64,000 bases of DNA from Burkholderia sp. MS389 (lineage in GTDB: Bacteria > Pseudomonadota > Gammaproteobacteria > Burkholderiales > Burkholderiaceae), in the NCBI RefSeq assembly GCF_016899425.1, contig NZ_CP045995.1:1860001-1924000 (forward strand), written 5' to 3'. The notes under the pieces were generated by a model, which did no database searches, was not told the DNA's origin, and was given only the letters and a program-made list of their open reading frames with translations. Below are positions 26,287 through 35,191 of the stretch, piece after piece; positions within the stretch are counted from its first letter, which is position 1; each line of letters opens with the position of its first letter. Position numbers and translations under genes: made by a program.

Positions 26287-27597
26287 ATGTACAAGAACAA
26301 AACCGGCCAGCGCGCCGGGAACAAGCGTTCTACGTGCAACATCCGTCGTATCGGCACGCATGACCGGACACGCTGGCCGGCGGCTTTCGGTACATGGACA
26401 GCGCTTCTTCGGCGGATTCGTGGCATGGTCGCGTGCTTCGCCGCACTGGCACTGGCGGGATGCACCAACCTGTCCTCGCCGCCATCGGGTAGCAGCCTTG
26501 CGGGTTACTACGGTCCGGGCACGCCGGAGTTGACGATTGATCATCAATCTAGCGACCAACCGGTGCTTTATCCGGTCCTTTACGGAACCAATCGAAAACC
26601 GGTTTACGGGCCGTCGAACAAAGTACCGGCCACATACGCCGGAGAGCGCGATCGGAAACTGCATTACGGCCGCGTATTCGTTTCCATTCCAAAGCATCAT
26701 CGCATCGGCTCGCAAGGCTCGTGGTGGGGAACCATGACCGGTACCGATCCGTTTCTCCGAATTGAGAGAATCGATGAAATGGCGGACCGCGACGCATTCC
26801 TTGCGCTGGCCCGCCGGGCGCTGGGCTCGGTCACCGGACCGCAGGACGGATATGTCGTCGTCTACGTCCACGGATACAACAACTCATTCGACGACGCGGC
26901 GATACGCGCGGCCCAGTTGGGTGCGGATCTCGACATCCCGCCCAATCACATGATGCTGTTCTCTTGGCCGGCACTGCACGACGTGTTGAAATACACGATC
27001 GATGAAGCAACGATCGACGCAAGTGAGATATTTCTCAGACAATTCCTGATTGACGTCGCCGCTCACGTCGCGCAAGGCCGCAAGATTCACCTGATCGCCC
27101 ATAGCATGGGCAATCGCGCCCTTCTCCGCGTCGTCGACGCGCTCGCGACGGATCCCGCTACCTCGTCCATCAAGTTTGGCCAAATCATTCTGGCCGCTGC
27201 CGACGTCGACCGGGAATTGTTCGGCACCCTCGGCGGCAGCTACGTCAAGTCATCGGACCGGACGACGGTCTATCTATCCCCGTACGATTTCGCCGTCGGC
27301 CTCTCGTCCAACGTCGTTCACGACTATCCTCGCGTCGGCTGCGGCGATAAACCCCAGGTCGATGTCCCGGGGATTGCCAACGTGGTGTCCACGCTCCCGG
27401 ACGATTTCCCGTCGCATGGCTATTTCGGAGATACGTCCCTCATCCTGGCAGACGTCAAGAACCTGCTCCTCAGAAACACGCCCGCACGTTCAAGCGCCGG
27501 CTGGGCCCGCTTCCCGACCTACTGGCAGGTCGGTAACGCACCTGTCGCGTCACGTGTCGTCTGCACCACGCGCAATACCTTGACTATCTCACCATGA
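26287..27597 (+). CDS. DUF900 alpha/beta hydrolase, probable lipoprotein
   Basis: A frame of 436 residues. The DUF900 hydrolase core shows YGTNRKPVYG, the strand-loop YVVVYVHGYNNSFDDAAIRAAQ and the nucleophile motif LIAHSMGNRALL. A lipobox (ALALAGC) ends at residue 57. From the ATG at 26287 (GGGG seven bases upstream) the signal would have an unusually long 46-residue charged n-region; from the ATG at 26425 it would be very short. The true start is unsettled. GC content is below average. It is divergent from the lipoprotein/3D-protein pair. The substrate is unknown; lipid or peptide esters are usual for this fold. Confidence 0.75.
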   Translation: MYKNKTGQRAGNKRSTCNIRRIGTHDRTRWPAAFGTWTALLRRIRGMVACFAALALAGCTNLSSPPSGSSLAGYYGPGTPELTIDHQSSDQPVLYPVLYGTNRKPVYGPSNKVPATYAGERDRKLHYGRVFVSIPKHHRIGSQGSWWGTMTGTDPFLRIERIDEMADRDAFLALARRALGSVTGPQDGYVVVYVHGYNNSFDDAAIRAAQLGADLDIPPNHMMLFSWPALHDVLKYTIDEATIDASEIFLRQFLIDVAAHVAQGRKIHLIAHSMGNRALLRVVDALATDPATSSIKFGQIILAAADVDRELFGTLGGSYVKSSDRTTVYLSPYDFAVGLSSNVVHDYPRVGCGDKPQVDVPGIANVVSTLPDDFPSHGYFGDTSLILADVKNLLLRNTPARSSAGWARFPTYWQVGNAPVASRVVCTTRNTLTISP

Positions 27598-27803
27598 GCC
27601 GCCGCTGACCGCACGAATGCGCGGCCGCATCGTGTTGGGTTTTGTTCGACCCCGGCGTGATCGACCCGAGCACCCCGTTTCCCGCGACCGGTACGGTTTC
27701 ATCGCGCACACCGTCTCGCGGTCGGTCCGCCCCAGCGGCCCATTGTTACCCGCAGCAAAACACTGCGTTGGGCGCGATCGCATTTTTCGCGCGCCGGCCG
27801 CGG

Positions 27804-27816
27804 CCTACACTGGTTT
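27804..27816 (+). promoter_or_regulatory. Candidate -10 region (CCTACACTGGTTT)
   Basis: TACACT at 27806-27811 lies 71 bp before the DUF4148 gene. Nearly the same string precedes two other small genes (45148-45159 and 57300-57312). No good -35 box is visible. Confidence 0.3.
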
Positions 27817-27881
27817 CAACGTCGCACGGCGCTTCGACGAACGAAGCGCCGCGATTCACCGGAATCGAGGAGGTCCCGATC

Positions 27882-28133
27882 ATGAAGCGCCTGATCCAAG
27901 CCGTTGCCATCGCCCTGGCCGTCTCGGCCCCGTTCGCCGCACAAGCGCAGTCGAACCAGCCGCTCACGCGCGCGCAGGTCCACGCCGAAGTCAAGGCGCT
28001 CAAGCAGGCCGGCTTCCAGTCGAGCGACTGGTTCTATCCGGCCAGCATCGTATCGGCCGAAGCGAAGATCGCCCGCGAGCACGACGCCGGATACGGCAGC
28101 GATCGCGGCGCGTCGTCGGAATCGGGCCGGTAA
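27882..28133 (+). CDS. DUF4148 family small exported protein
   Basis: An 83-residue protein with a signal peptide (MKRLIQAVAIALAVSAPFAAQA) and the DUF4148 pattern of a helix LTRAQVHAEVKALKQAGF followed by YPASIVSAEAKIA. The family is abundant in Burkholderia and its function is unknown; members are small periplasmic or secreted proteins. GGAGG (27868-27872) gives a strong ribosome site nine bases before the ATG. It is monocistronic. A second protein of this kind lies at 56000-56377. Confidence 0.9.
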   Translation: MKRLIQAVAIALAVSAPFAAQAQSNQPLTRAQVHAEVKALKQAGFQSSDWFYPASIVSAEAKIAREHDAGYGSDRGASSESGR

Positions 28134-28172
28134 CGAATCCCCCGGCCCGCTCGACGATCCCCCCGCGCGTCG

Positions 28173-29768
28173 TTACGCCTTCACGGGCTGGATCAGCTTC
28201 GCGCACGCCGCCGCCTGCGGATCGCCGGCAGGCAGCTTCCCGCATACGCCGTCGAACTGCTTGACGACCGTCCTGACCGACGCATCGTGCGCGCCGCTAC
28301 CGCGCCAGCGATTCAACTGCGTGACGACCTTGGTCAACGCACGCAGGTTCGCGCCGTAGAACGCATCCCGGGTCTTGTCGGCCTGCGCAAGCACACTGGC
28401 CGCGATCCCTTCGATGCGCGCGGAATCGTTCGGCGCCAGCTCAACCGCGTTCGCAAAGTAAGTCGCGCCCCAGCGCAGCTTCGTCGCCGGCCCGCTCGCC
28501 GCGTCGTACGCCTTGCGATACCAGTCGAGCGCGGCCGCCTTGTCGCCGCGCGCCTTCGCGTTCGCAGCGAGTCCCGACATGAAGTAGTACGGCGTGGACG
28601 AACGCGACAGCTCGGCCTTCAACAACACATCCGATTCGTCGTACAGCCCCGCGTCGGTCAGCGTGTCCGCGCCTTCGCTGACGAGCGCCTGCCGCTCGTA
28701 CGCGTTCGCCGCGCCCTGCACCGACGCGGCGATCTGCTTGCGCGCGGTGTCGGCCAGCGCCGGCGCCGCGAGCGGTGCGCCGTTGCGCGCGTCGCCGCGC
28801 GCGAGCAGCACGCGGCCGTGCAGCGCCATCAGCCGGTCGATCGACGACAGCGTGGTGTCGGTCGACAGGCGCGCGAGCGCCGCGTCGTACGCGCCGCGCA
28901 ACTTCGTGCGCTGCGCGTCGTCGCGGCCGAGATACGCGACCACGCGCGCGGGCGCCGCGACCAGCACGTCCGAATCGGCCCGCGACAGCGCGGGATCGTG
29001 CAGCACCGTGCGCAGCGAATCGGCGAGCGCGGCCTTGTCGAGCGCGCCGGCCTGCGTCGGGTCGTCCGACGCGGCGACCACCGCCGACTTCAGCGCGAAG
29101 CGCGCCGATTCGGCTTTCGCACCCGCCGCCCGCGCGCGTTGCGCGAGCGACTGCAGCGTCTGCGCGACACGATCGGCCGGCACCGGCAGCGCGCCATCCG
29201 TATCCCATGAATAGTCGGCCAGCAGGCGCCATTCGTCCGGCGTCAGCGCCGCGCCGTTCTTCAGCGCGGTCGCGAGCGTCTGCCGCACCGGATGTGCGGC
29301 CGTCATCCCGAGCGACAGCGCCTGCATGTAGCGGTCGAGATCGGCTTCGCCGGGCAGCCGCGTCACTTCGGTGCCGTCGGGACGGAACAGGATCATCGTC
29401 GGATAGCCGTGCACCTTGAAACGCTCGCCGAGCTTCTGCGCGCTTTCGGTATCGCCGTCGAGGTACACGGGCACGAAGAACGACGAACGCGTCTTGAATG
29501 CCTGCTGGCTGAAGATCGTCGACTTCACCTGGTTGCACGACGGGCACCACACCGCGCCCCAGTACAGCAGCAGCGGCTTGCCCTCGCGCTTCGCGAGCGC
29601 GAACGCGGCATCGACGTCGCCGTGTTGCCACGCGATGCCGGGCGGCAGATGCGCACCGTCGGACGATGCGCTCGCCGCCGGGGCGCCGACGGGCGTGGCG
29701 GCGGCAAGCGCCGCGCTGGCGGCAGCGAACAGGCAGGCGGCGGTGAGAGTGCGGAGAACGGTTTTCAT
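28173..29768 (-). CDS. Exported thioredoxin-fold protein with long C-terminal helical domain
   Basis: A 531-residue protein with a signal peptide (MKTVLRTLTAACLFAAASAALA). Residues 50-160 form a thioredoxin domain like that of DsbD gamma: KPLLLYWGAVWCPSCNQVKS with the redox pair CPSC, then the cis-proline motif HGYPTMILF. The remaining 350 residues are alanine-rich and helical, resembling tetratricopeptide-like repeats. A role in periplasmic thiol reduction is likely; the partner is unknown. The start at 29768 is chosen because the signal peptide begins there; the longer frame upstream is not signal-like. No neighbouring genes of the same pathway are seen. Confidence 0.8.
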   Translation of the reverse strand: MKTVLRTLTAACLFAAASAALAAATPVGAPAASASSDGAHLPPGIAWQHGDVDAAFALAKREGKPLLLYWGAVWCPSCNQVKSTIFSQQAFKTRSSFFVPVYLDGDTESAQKLGERFKVHGYPTMILFRPDGTEVTRLPGEADLDRYMQALSLGMTAAHPVRQTLATALKNGAALTPDEWRLLADYSWDTDGALPVPADRVAQTLQSLAQRARAAGAKAESARFALKSAVVAASDDPTQAGALDKAALADSLRTVLHDPALSRADSDVLVAAPARVVAYLGRDDAQRTKLRGAYDAALARLSTDTTLSSIDRLMALHGRVLLARGDARNGAPLAAPALADTARKQIAASVQGAANAYERQALVSEGADTLTDAGLYDESDVLLKAELSRSSTPYYFMSGLAANAKARGDKAAALDWYRKAYDAASGPATKLRWGATYFANAVELAPNDSARIEGIAASVLAQADKTRDAFYGANLRALTKVVTQLNRWRGSGAHDASVRTVVKQFDGVCGKLPAGDPQAAACAKLIQPVKA

Positions 29769-30019
29769 CGAAGCGGGTTCCGTTGAAAAAGACGGTTTCA
29801 GGGAGATGCCGCGCACGCAACGAGGGCCGTGAAGCGATGACGATGAGGCCGGCCGACGCGCAGCGCCGCGCATGCATCGATACGGAAAAGCGAAGCCAGC
29901 CGCAGAGACCGGCAAATCGTTCGACGATACGACGGGTACAGCCGAAGGAAAACGAACGAATTCTCGATTGGATATGACGCGCGGCGGCGTGTGCCGTCAC
30001 GTCCGCGACGGCCGGCCTT

Positions 30020-30520
30020 TCATTGCCGCGCCTTGATCCGCGCCATGTGATACACGGACGCGTGCACGCCGTCGCGCAACGCGTAATCCGGCGATTCGCC
30101 TTCGATGCGGAAACCGTGTTTCTCGTAGAGCGCTATCGCCGCGCGGTTGTCGGTGAACACGGTCAACTCGAGACGCGTGACGTTCAGCCAGTTCTCCGCG
30201 AGATCGATCGCGGCCGCGAGCAGCCGGCCGCCGATGCCGCGCCCGTGACAGGCCGCGTCGACCATCATGCCGAGCGCCGCCGCGTGGCGCCGACGCGGAT
30301 TCGGCTCGGGATGCAGGCCGAGATGGCCAACCACCGTACGGTCGATTTCGGCAACGAGGCTCACGCCGTGCTCGCGCAGGTTGTCGAGCCGCTTCTGCCA
30401 TTTTTCGAGCGACGGAAACGGCTGCTGCAACGTATTCATGTACACCGCGGGATGCGCGGCGATCTGCCGGATCGCGTCGACGTCGTGCGTCTCGCAGTGC
30501 CGGATTCTGATATCGGTCAT
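30020..30520 (-). CDS. GNAT N-acetyltransferase, YhhY/AaaT-like
   Basis: A 166-residue acetyltransferase. MTDIRIRHCETHDVDAIRQIAAHPAVYMNTLQQPFPS, HVAALGMMVD-type strand and VTRLELTVFTDNRAAIALYEKHGFRIEG follow E. coli YhhY almost segment by segment; GMMVDAACHGRGIGGRLL is the acetyl-CoA loop. YhhY-type enzymes acetylate some amino acids such as phenylalanine and methionine, or toxic analogues. I start at 30520 (MTDIRI); the 27 extra residues of the longer frame have no counterpart in YhhY. Confidence 0.85.
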   Translation of the reverse strand: MTDIRIRHCETHDVDAIRQIAAHPAVYMNTLQQPFPSLEKWQKRLDNLREHGVSLVAEIDRTVVGHLGLHPEPNPRRRHAAALGMMVDAACHGRGIGGRLLAAAIDLAENWLNVTRLELTVFTDNRAAIALYEKHGFRIEGESPDYALRDGVHASVYHMARIKARQ

Positions 30521-30636
30521 GGGTGGGCCGGTTCCGAAAAGTCGCGCCAAGGCGCAGGCTGCGCACGCGCGCAGCAACGCAACGAGCTTAGCCGATTTCA
30601 TGCATTTGAAACACGGAGGTCACGCGGCGCCCATCA

Positions 30637-30652
30637 CGTTGCATCCACAACG
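30637..30652. promoter_or_regulatory. 16-bp palindromic site, copy 1
   Basis: CGTTGCATCCACAACG, with arms CGTTG/CAACG. It differs from the copy at 30759-30774 at one base. Confidence 0.55.
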
Positions 30653-30758
30653 AAACGCGCGCGCCATCGTCGCGAAATCCGGAAAATTCTGACCGGTCAC
30701 ACCGGCGGCGATCGGTAATTTCTTACCTTCTTCAGCCTCGCATCGCGCTTGAACGAAT

Positions 30759-30774
30759 CGTTGCATGCACAACG
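30759..30774. promoter_or_regulatory. 16-bp palindromic site, copy 2
   Basis: CGTTGCATGCACAACG, 122 bp from copy 1 in the same gap. Two near-identical sites in one divergent promoter region suggest binding by a dimeric regulator such as a LacI/GntR-type protein; which one is unknown. Confidence 0.55.
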
Positions 30775-31115
30775 TCACGTGCGCGACATGCGATGTCATT
30801 TCTTCATCACGTCGACGTCATGTCGCCTCCCTAGACTGGGCGCCGCCCGAGCCCGGCATGCGCCGGGCCGGTGCGTGCCGACACCTGCCCCGCGCATCAC
30901 GAGCGCGCGGCGCACGGGACCGCGACGACGAGGCCGCCGCATCGGCGCGACGTCGGATGCCGGGCGTCGCGTGTCGGGCGCAACGCGCGCACCACCGCGA
31001 CGCGCGGCCGACGCACCGAACGCGCACGCATCGGCGATCGTCCCGGGGCGGGACGACGCCCGGACACGACAAGACGCACTCACGAACGCTCCCACCTTCA
31101 CAGGATCCGAACGCC

Positions 31116-33449
31116 ATGACGTCACGCCGCAAATTCCTTCAGCAGACCGCCGGCTCCGGCCTCGCCGCCGCCGCGCTGTCCGCATTTCCGCCGAGCATCC
31201 GCCGCGCGCTCGCCATTCCCGCCTTCCACGAAACGGGGACCATCCAGGACGTCAAGCACGTCGTGCTGCTGATGATGGAGAACCGCGCGTTCGACAGCTA
31301 CTTCGGCACGTTCAAGGGCGTGCGCGGCTATGGCGACCGCTTCGCGGTGCCGTCGCCGAACGGCCGCGACGTGTTCTATCAGGCGTACACGAAGGGGACG
31401 CCCGCCGCGACCGTGACGCCGTATCACCTCGACGCGCGCCAGGGCAACGCGCAGCGCGCGGGCGGCACGCCGCACACGTGGGCCGATTCGCAGGCCGCGT
31501 GGGATCACGGCCGGATGAACCGCTGGCCCGACGCGAAGACGCCGCTGTCGATGGGCTATTACGACGCGGCCGAAGTGCCGTTCCAGCGCGCGCTCGCCGA
31601 TGCGTTCACGCTGTGCGACCACTACCACTGCGGGATGCACACGGGCACGATCGCGAACCGCCTGTTCTACTGGAGCGGCACCAACGGCCCGAACGGCATC
31701 AGCCCGGCCGACGGCAATCGCGTGAAGATCGCCGCGCTGAACAACCAGTTCAACGGCGGCAACGACATCGGCCCGTCGAGCCAGGGCTGGACCTGGACGA
31801 CCTATGCCGACCGGCTGCAACAGGCCGGCGTGAACTGGAAGGTCTACCAGAGCCTGATCGACAACTTCGGCTGCAACGAAATGATGAGCTTCCGCCACTG
31901 GCGCGCGGCGATCGAGCAGATGCCGGCCGCGCGCCGGCCCGCGTATGTCGCGTCGACCGACATCACGCAGCCGGTGACGGCGGCCGGTGCGTTCTACGAC
32001 CCGACGATCGACGATCCGCTGAGCCCGCTCGCGAAGGGCTTCGGCAACACGATGCCGTACGGCTTTCTCGAAACGTTTCGCGACGACATCCGCAACGGCA
32101 AGCTGCCGGAAGTGTCGTGGATCATCCCGCCGTCCGCGTACAGCGAACACCCGGGGCCGTCGAGCCCCGCGCAGGGCGGCTGGTACGTGCAGGCCGTGCT
32201 CGACGCGCTGACGGCGAACCCGGAGGTCTGGAGCAAGACCGTGCTGCTGGTCAATTACGACGAGAACGACGGCTTCTTCGACCACATGCCGTCGCCGGCC
32301 GTGCCGTCGCGCAACGCCGACGGCACGCTCGCGGGCGGCCATACGCTGTCGGCCGCCGACGTCGCGGTCGAGTACCACGACTTCGCGCCGGCCACGGCGA
32401 GCCAGCCGGCGGCCGACGGCCGTCCGTACGGCCCGGGCCCGCGCGTGCCGATGTGGATCGTGTCGCCGTGGAGCCGCGGCGGCTGGGTCAATTCGCAGGT
32501 GTTCGACCATACGTCGACGCTGCGCTTCCTCGAGGCGCGCTTCGGCGTCGCGGAGCCGCAGATCAGCGCATACCGCCGCGCGGTGTGCGGCGACCTGACG
32601 AGCGCGTTCAACTTCCGCACGCCGAACGACGAGCCGCTGCCGACGCTCGCGGGCCGCACGACGAAAAGCCAGGTCGACGCGCTGAGCGCCGCGCAGCAAG
32701 CCGCGCCGAAGATCGTGCCGCCCGCCACGCCCGCGCTGCCCGCGCAGGCCACCGGCGTGCGCCCGTCGCGCGCGCTGCCGTACGAGCTGCATGCGAGCGC
32801 GCACACTGATGCCGGCGCCGGCACGGTCACGCTCAAGTTCGCGAACACCGGCCGCGCCGCCGCCGTGTTTCACGTCTATGACAAGCTGCACCTCGACCGG
32901 CTGCCGCGGCGCTACGTCGTCGAGCCGGGCAAAAAGCTGCACGGCGACTGGGCCGCGCGCGCCGACGATGGCGGTAAATATGACCTGTGGGTGCTCGGCC
33001 CGAACGGCTTTCACCGGCGCTTCACCGGCGACCTGAGCCGCGTGGCCGGCGCTCGCGCGCCGCAGCCGGAAGTGCGCGTCGGCTACGCGGGCGCGAGCGG
33101 CAACCTCCACCTGCGGCTACGCAACGACGGCGGCGGCACGGTGCGCTTCACGGTCAAGTCGAACCAGGTCTATGGGCCGCTGTCCGGGCGCGGCGCAAAC
33201 GCCGACCACGGTCATGGCCACGGCAACGAAAACGGCAACGGCCATGGCGCCGGCACCGTGTGGACGGTCACGGTGCACGCCGGCGACCAGTCCGAACTGC
33301 ACTGGAAGCTCGACTCGACCGGCCATTGGTACGACTTCATCGTCACCGCCGACAGCGACGCGAGCTTTTCGCGCCGCGTGGCCGGCCGCGTGGAAACCGG
33401 CCGCCACTCGGTCAGCGATCCGGCGATGGGCCTCGCCGACCGCTTCTGA
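31116..33449 (+). CDS. Phosphocholine-specific phospholipase C, Tat-exported
   Basis: A 777-residue phosphoesterase. It begins MTSRRKFLQQTAGSGLAAAAL, a twin-arginine signal. Motifs VVLLMMENRAFDSYFGTFKGVRG, HYHCGMHTGTIANRLFYWSG and NYDENDGFFDHMPSP are those of the PlcN/PlcH acid-phosphatase-like catalytic domain; the C-terminal 250 residues are the usual paired beta domains. It hydrolyses phosphatidylcholine or sphingomyelin and is a virulence or phosphate-scavenging factor in Burkholderia and Pseudomonas. A His/Gly/Asn-rich insert (HGHGHGNENGNGHG) near residue 700 is unusual. The start at 31116 begins the Tat signal. Confidence 0.92.
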   Translation: MTSRRKFLQQTAGSGLAAAALSAFPPSIRRALAIPAFHETGTIQDVKHVVLLMMENRAFDSYFGTFKGVRGYGDRFAVPSPNGRDVFYQAYTKGTPAATVTPYHLDARQGNAQRAGGTPHTWADSQAAWDHGRMNRWPDAKTPLSMGYYDAAEVPFQRALADAFTLCDHYHCGMHTGTIANRLFYWSGTNGPNGISPADGNRVKIAALNNQFNGGNDIGPSSQGWTWTTYADRLQQAGVNWKVYQSLIDNFGCNEMMSFRHWRAAIEQMPAARRPAYVASTDITQPVTAAGAFYDPTIDDPLSPLAKGFGNTMPYGFLETFRDDIRNGKLPEVSWIIPPSAYSEHPGPSSPAQGGWYVQAVLDALTANPEVWSKTVLLVNYDENDGFFDHMPSPAVPSRNADGTLAGGHTLSAADVAVEYHDFAPATASQPAADGRPYGPGPRVPMWIVSPWSRGGWVNSQVFDHTSTLRFLEARFGVAEPQISAYRRAVCGDLTSAFNFRTPNDEPLPTLAGRTTKSQVDALSAAQQAAPKIVPPATPALPAQATGVRPSRALPYELHASAHTDAGAGTVTLKFANTGRAAAVFHVYDKLHLDRLPRRYVVEPGKKLHGDWAARADDGGKYDLWVLGPNGFHRRFTGDLSRVAGARAPQPEVRVGYAGASGNLHLRLRNDGGGTVRFTVKSNQVYGPLSGRGANADHGHGHGNENGNGHGAGTVWTVTVHAGDQSELHWKLDSTGHWYDFIVTADSDASFSRRVAGRVETGRHSVSDPAMGLADRF

Positions 33450-33718
33450 CACCGCCGCGGCGACACGCGGCGCAGCGCGTGTCGCCGCCCGCGCCGGCAT
33501 GGCCGCGAACGCCGTTCGGGTACCGGTTCCGGCCGGGCCCGATGCGGCGCAGACGCCCGCCCGGCGCGGCTCAAACATCAGAAGGATCGGTGGTGTAACC
33601 CTCTTTTCGTCCCCACGAAAATGCTCCGTGTCGCGGCCCGTTCGCGTTAAACTGCGTCAAGCTGTATTCAACAAAGACATCTTTGCCGCTACGGCACCAC
33701 GACACGAGGATAGGTTCG

Positions 33719-33988
33719 ATGCGCACTACCGGCTCATCCGGGGCAATGACCCTGCTCACCGAACACGACGCGGCCGACGGCCGCGAACTGCGCTCGCTCC
33801 GGCTCGAGGCAACGGCCGACGGCAAGAGCGTGCTGCTGATCGAGGTCGACGAACGCAAGCCGGGCATCCACCGCGAGGTCCGCTACGAGATCACCCCGGC
33901 CGAACTGATCGCGGCGATCCGCTCGCACGGCGCCGAGTTGCCCGGCGAAAACCACGGCGCCGCATCGCTCGCCCGCACGCCGTCCTGA
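33719..33988 (+). CDS. Conserved-looking small protein, function unknown
   Basis: An 89-residue soluble protein (MRTTGSSGAMTLLTEHDAADG...). The middle, LRLEATADGKSVLLIEVDERKPGIHREVRYEITPAELIAAIRSHG, looks like a compact alpha/beta domain with alternating strands and a final helix. GAGGA lies about ten bases before the ATG at 33719; an in-frame ATG at 33683 is possible. It has no signal or membrane segment. I do not recognise the family. Confidence 0.6.
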   Translation: MRTTGSSGAMTLLTEHDAADGRELRSLRLEATADGKSVLLIEVDERKPGIHREVRYEITPAELIAAIRSHGAELPGENHGAASLARTPS

Positions 33989-33996
33989 TTCCGAAC

Positions 33997-34026
33997 GGTG
34001 AGCCGCGTGCAACGCGTCGGCTCACC
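33997..34026. terminator. Hairpin after the small protein gene
   Basis: GGTGAGCCG (33997-34005) pairs with CGGCTCACC (34018-34026). There is no T-run, so its terminating power is doubtful. Confidence 0.4.
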
Positions 34027-34143
34027 CACATCCCCCTGCCGCCGTCAGGCGCTTTTGCGTCATTCCCGCCGCTGTGTTGAAAAAGGCCGATAATCGGTCC
34101 ATCTGCGTTTCCCGCCCACGCGTTTCCTTTTCGGCCAGCCGTC

Positions 34144-35136
34144 ATGCTCCGTGACCTCGTCGCCCAGTACGGGCCGCTTCTCGTGTTCGCCAACGTGCTC
34201 GCGGCGGCCATCGGCCTGCCGGTGCCGGCAATGCCGACGCTCGTGCTGTTCGGCGCGATGTCCGCGATGCATCCGGCGATGATCGGCTCGCAGCTCGTGA
34301 CGGTCGTGGTGATGTCCGTGCTCGGCGCGCTGATCGGCGACACGGTCTGGTACGTGGCCGGGCGGCGTTACGGCGGCACGACGCTGAAGACGATCTGCCG
34401 GCTGTCGCTGTCGCGCGATACCTGCGTGAAAAAGACCGAACGCTTCTTCGGCCGCTACGGCGTGCGCGTGCTCGCGGTCGCGCGCTTCATTCCGGGCTTG
34501 TCGCTGGTGTCGGTGCCGATGGCCGGTGCGCTCGGCACGCGCTATCGCACGTTCGCCGGCTACGACGCGCTCGGCGCCGCGCTGTGGACGATCGTCGGGC
34601 TGGGCGCCGGCCTCGTGTTCTATCGGCAGATTGACTGGCTGTTCGCCGGCGCGAGCCGCCTCGGCCGCGCGGTGCTGCTGGTCATCGTCGCGCTGCTCGC
34701 GATCTATGCGGCCGTGCGGTGGATGCGCCGCCGTGCGCTGATCCGCCAGCTCGCGAACGCGCGGATCGGCGTCGACGAGCTCGACGTGCTGCTGCGCGAC
34801 GCCACCGCCCCGGTAGTGCTCGACGTCCGCTCGCCCGAGCATCGCAAGCTCGACCCGTTCACGATTCCCGGTGCGCAGTTCGCCGACGAACGCCAGATCG
34901 GCGACATCGTCGCGCGCTATCCGCTCACGCAGAAATTCGTCGTGTATTGCTCGTGCCCGAACGAAGTGACGGCCGCGCTGATGGCGAAGCGCCTGCTCGA
35001 TGCAGGCTTCACCGATGCGCTCGCGCTGCGCGGCGGCCTCGATGCATGGCGCGATACGGGCCGCCAGCTCACGTCGCTCGTGGAAGAGATGCCCGCCGCG
35101 AACGATTCCGTGGCGGGCTGGCACAAGCCGGCGTGA
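34144..35136 (+). CDS. DedA-family membrane protein fused to a rhodanese domain
   Basis: A 330-residue fusion. Residues 1-195 are a DedA/SNARE-associated domain with about five membrane segments and the motif RFIPGLSLVSVPMAGALG preceded by GDTVWYVAGRRYG. After the arginine-rich loop WMRRRALIRQL come a cytoplasmic rhodanese domain (DATAPVVLDVRSPEHRK) and the sulfur-carrying loop VVYCSCPNEVTA with catalytic Cys. DedA proteins help flip lipids and keep membrane potential; the rhodanese part suggests redox or sulfur input. Such fusions occur in other Burkholderiales. The ATG at 34144 opens directly into the first helix. Confidence 0.88.
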   Translation: MLRDLVAQYGPLLVFANVLAAAIGLPVPAMPTLVLFGAMSAMHPAMIGSQLVTVVVMSVLGALIGDTVWYVAGRRYGGTTLKTICRLSLSRDTCVKKTERFFGRYGVRVLAVARFIPGLSLVSVPMAGALGTRYRTFAGYDALGAALWTIVGLGAGLVFYRQIDWLFAGASRLGRAVLLVIVALLAIYAAVRWMRRRALIRQLANARIGVDELDVLLRDATAPVVLDVRSPEHRKLDPFTIPGAQFADERQIGDIVARYPLTQKFVVYCSCPNEVTAALMAKRLLDAGFTDALALRGGLDAWRDTGRQLTSLVEEMPAANDSVAGWHKPA

Positions 35137-35191
35137 TCGCACCGATCGCAGGCCGGCCCGTACGACACCGGGGACGTGCGTCCCCGTTCGA

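Larger units (their letters stand above)
30521..31115. other. Divergent intergenic region upstream of the phospholipase C gene
   Basis: 595 bp between yhhY-like and phospholipase genes. It holds two copies of a 16-bp palindrome (30637-30652, 30759-30774). The last 250 bp before the phospholipase start is GC-rich and shows no clear promoter. Confidence 0.5.

Noticed and set aside
33997..34026. TCGGCTCACC in the hairpin at 34017-34026 as a further copy of the 23-bp repeat
   Set aside because: The TCCCG box six bases upstream is missing and the stretch is explained by the stem complement GGTGAGCCG.
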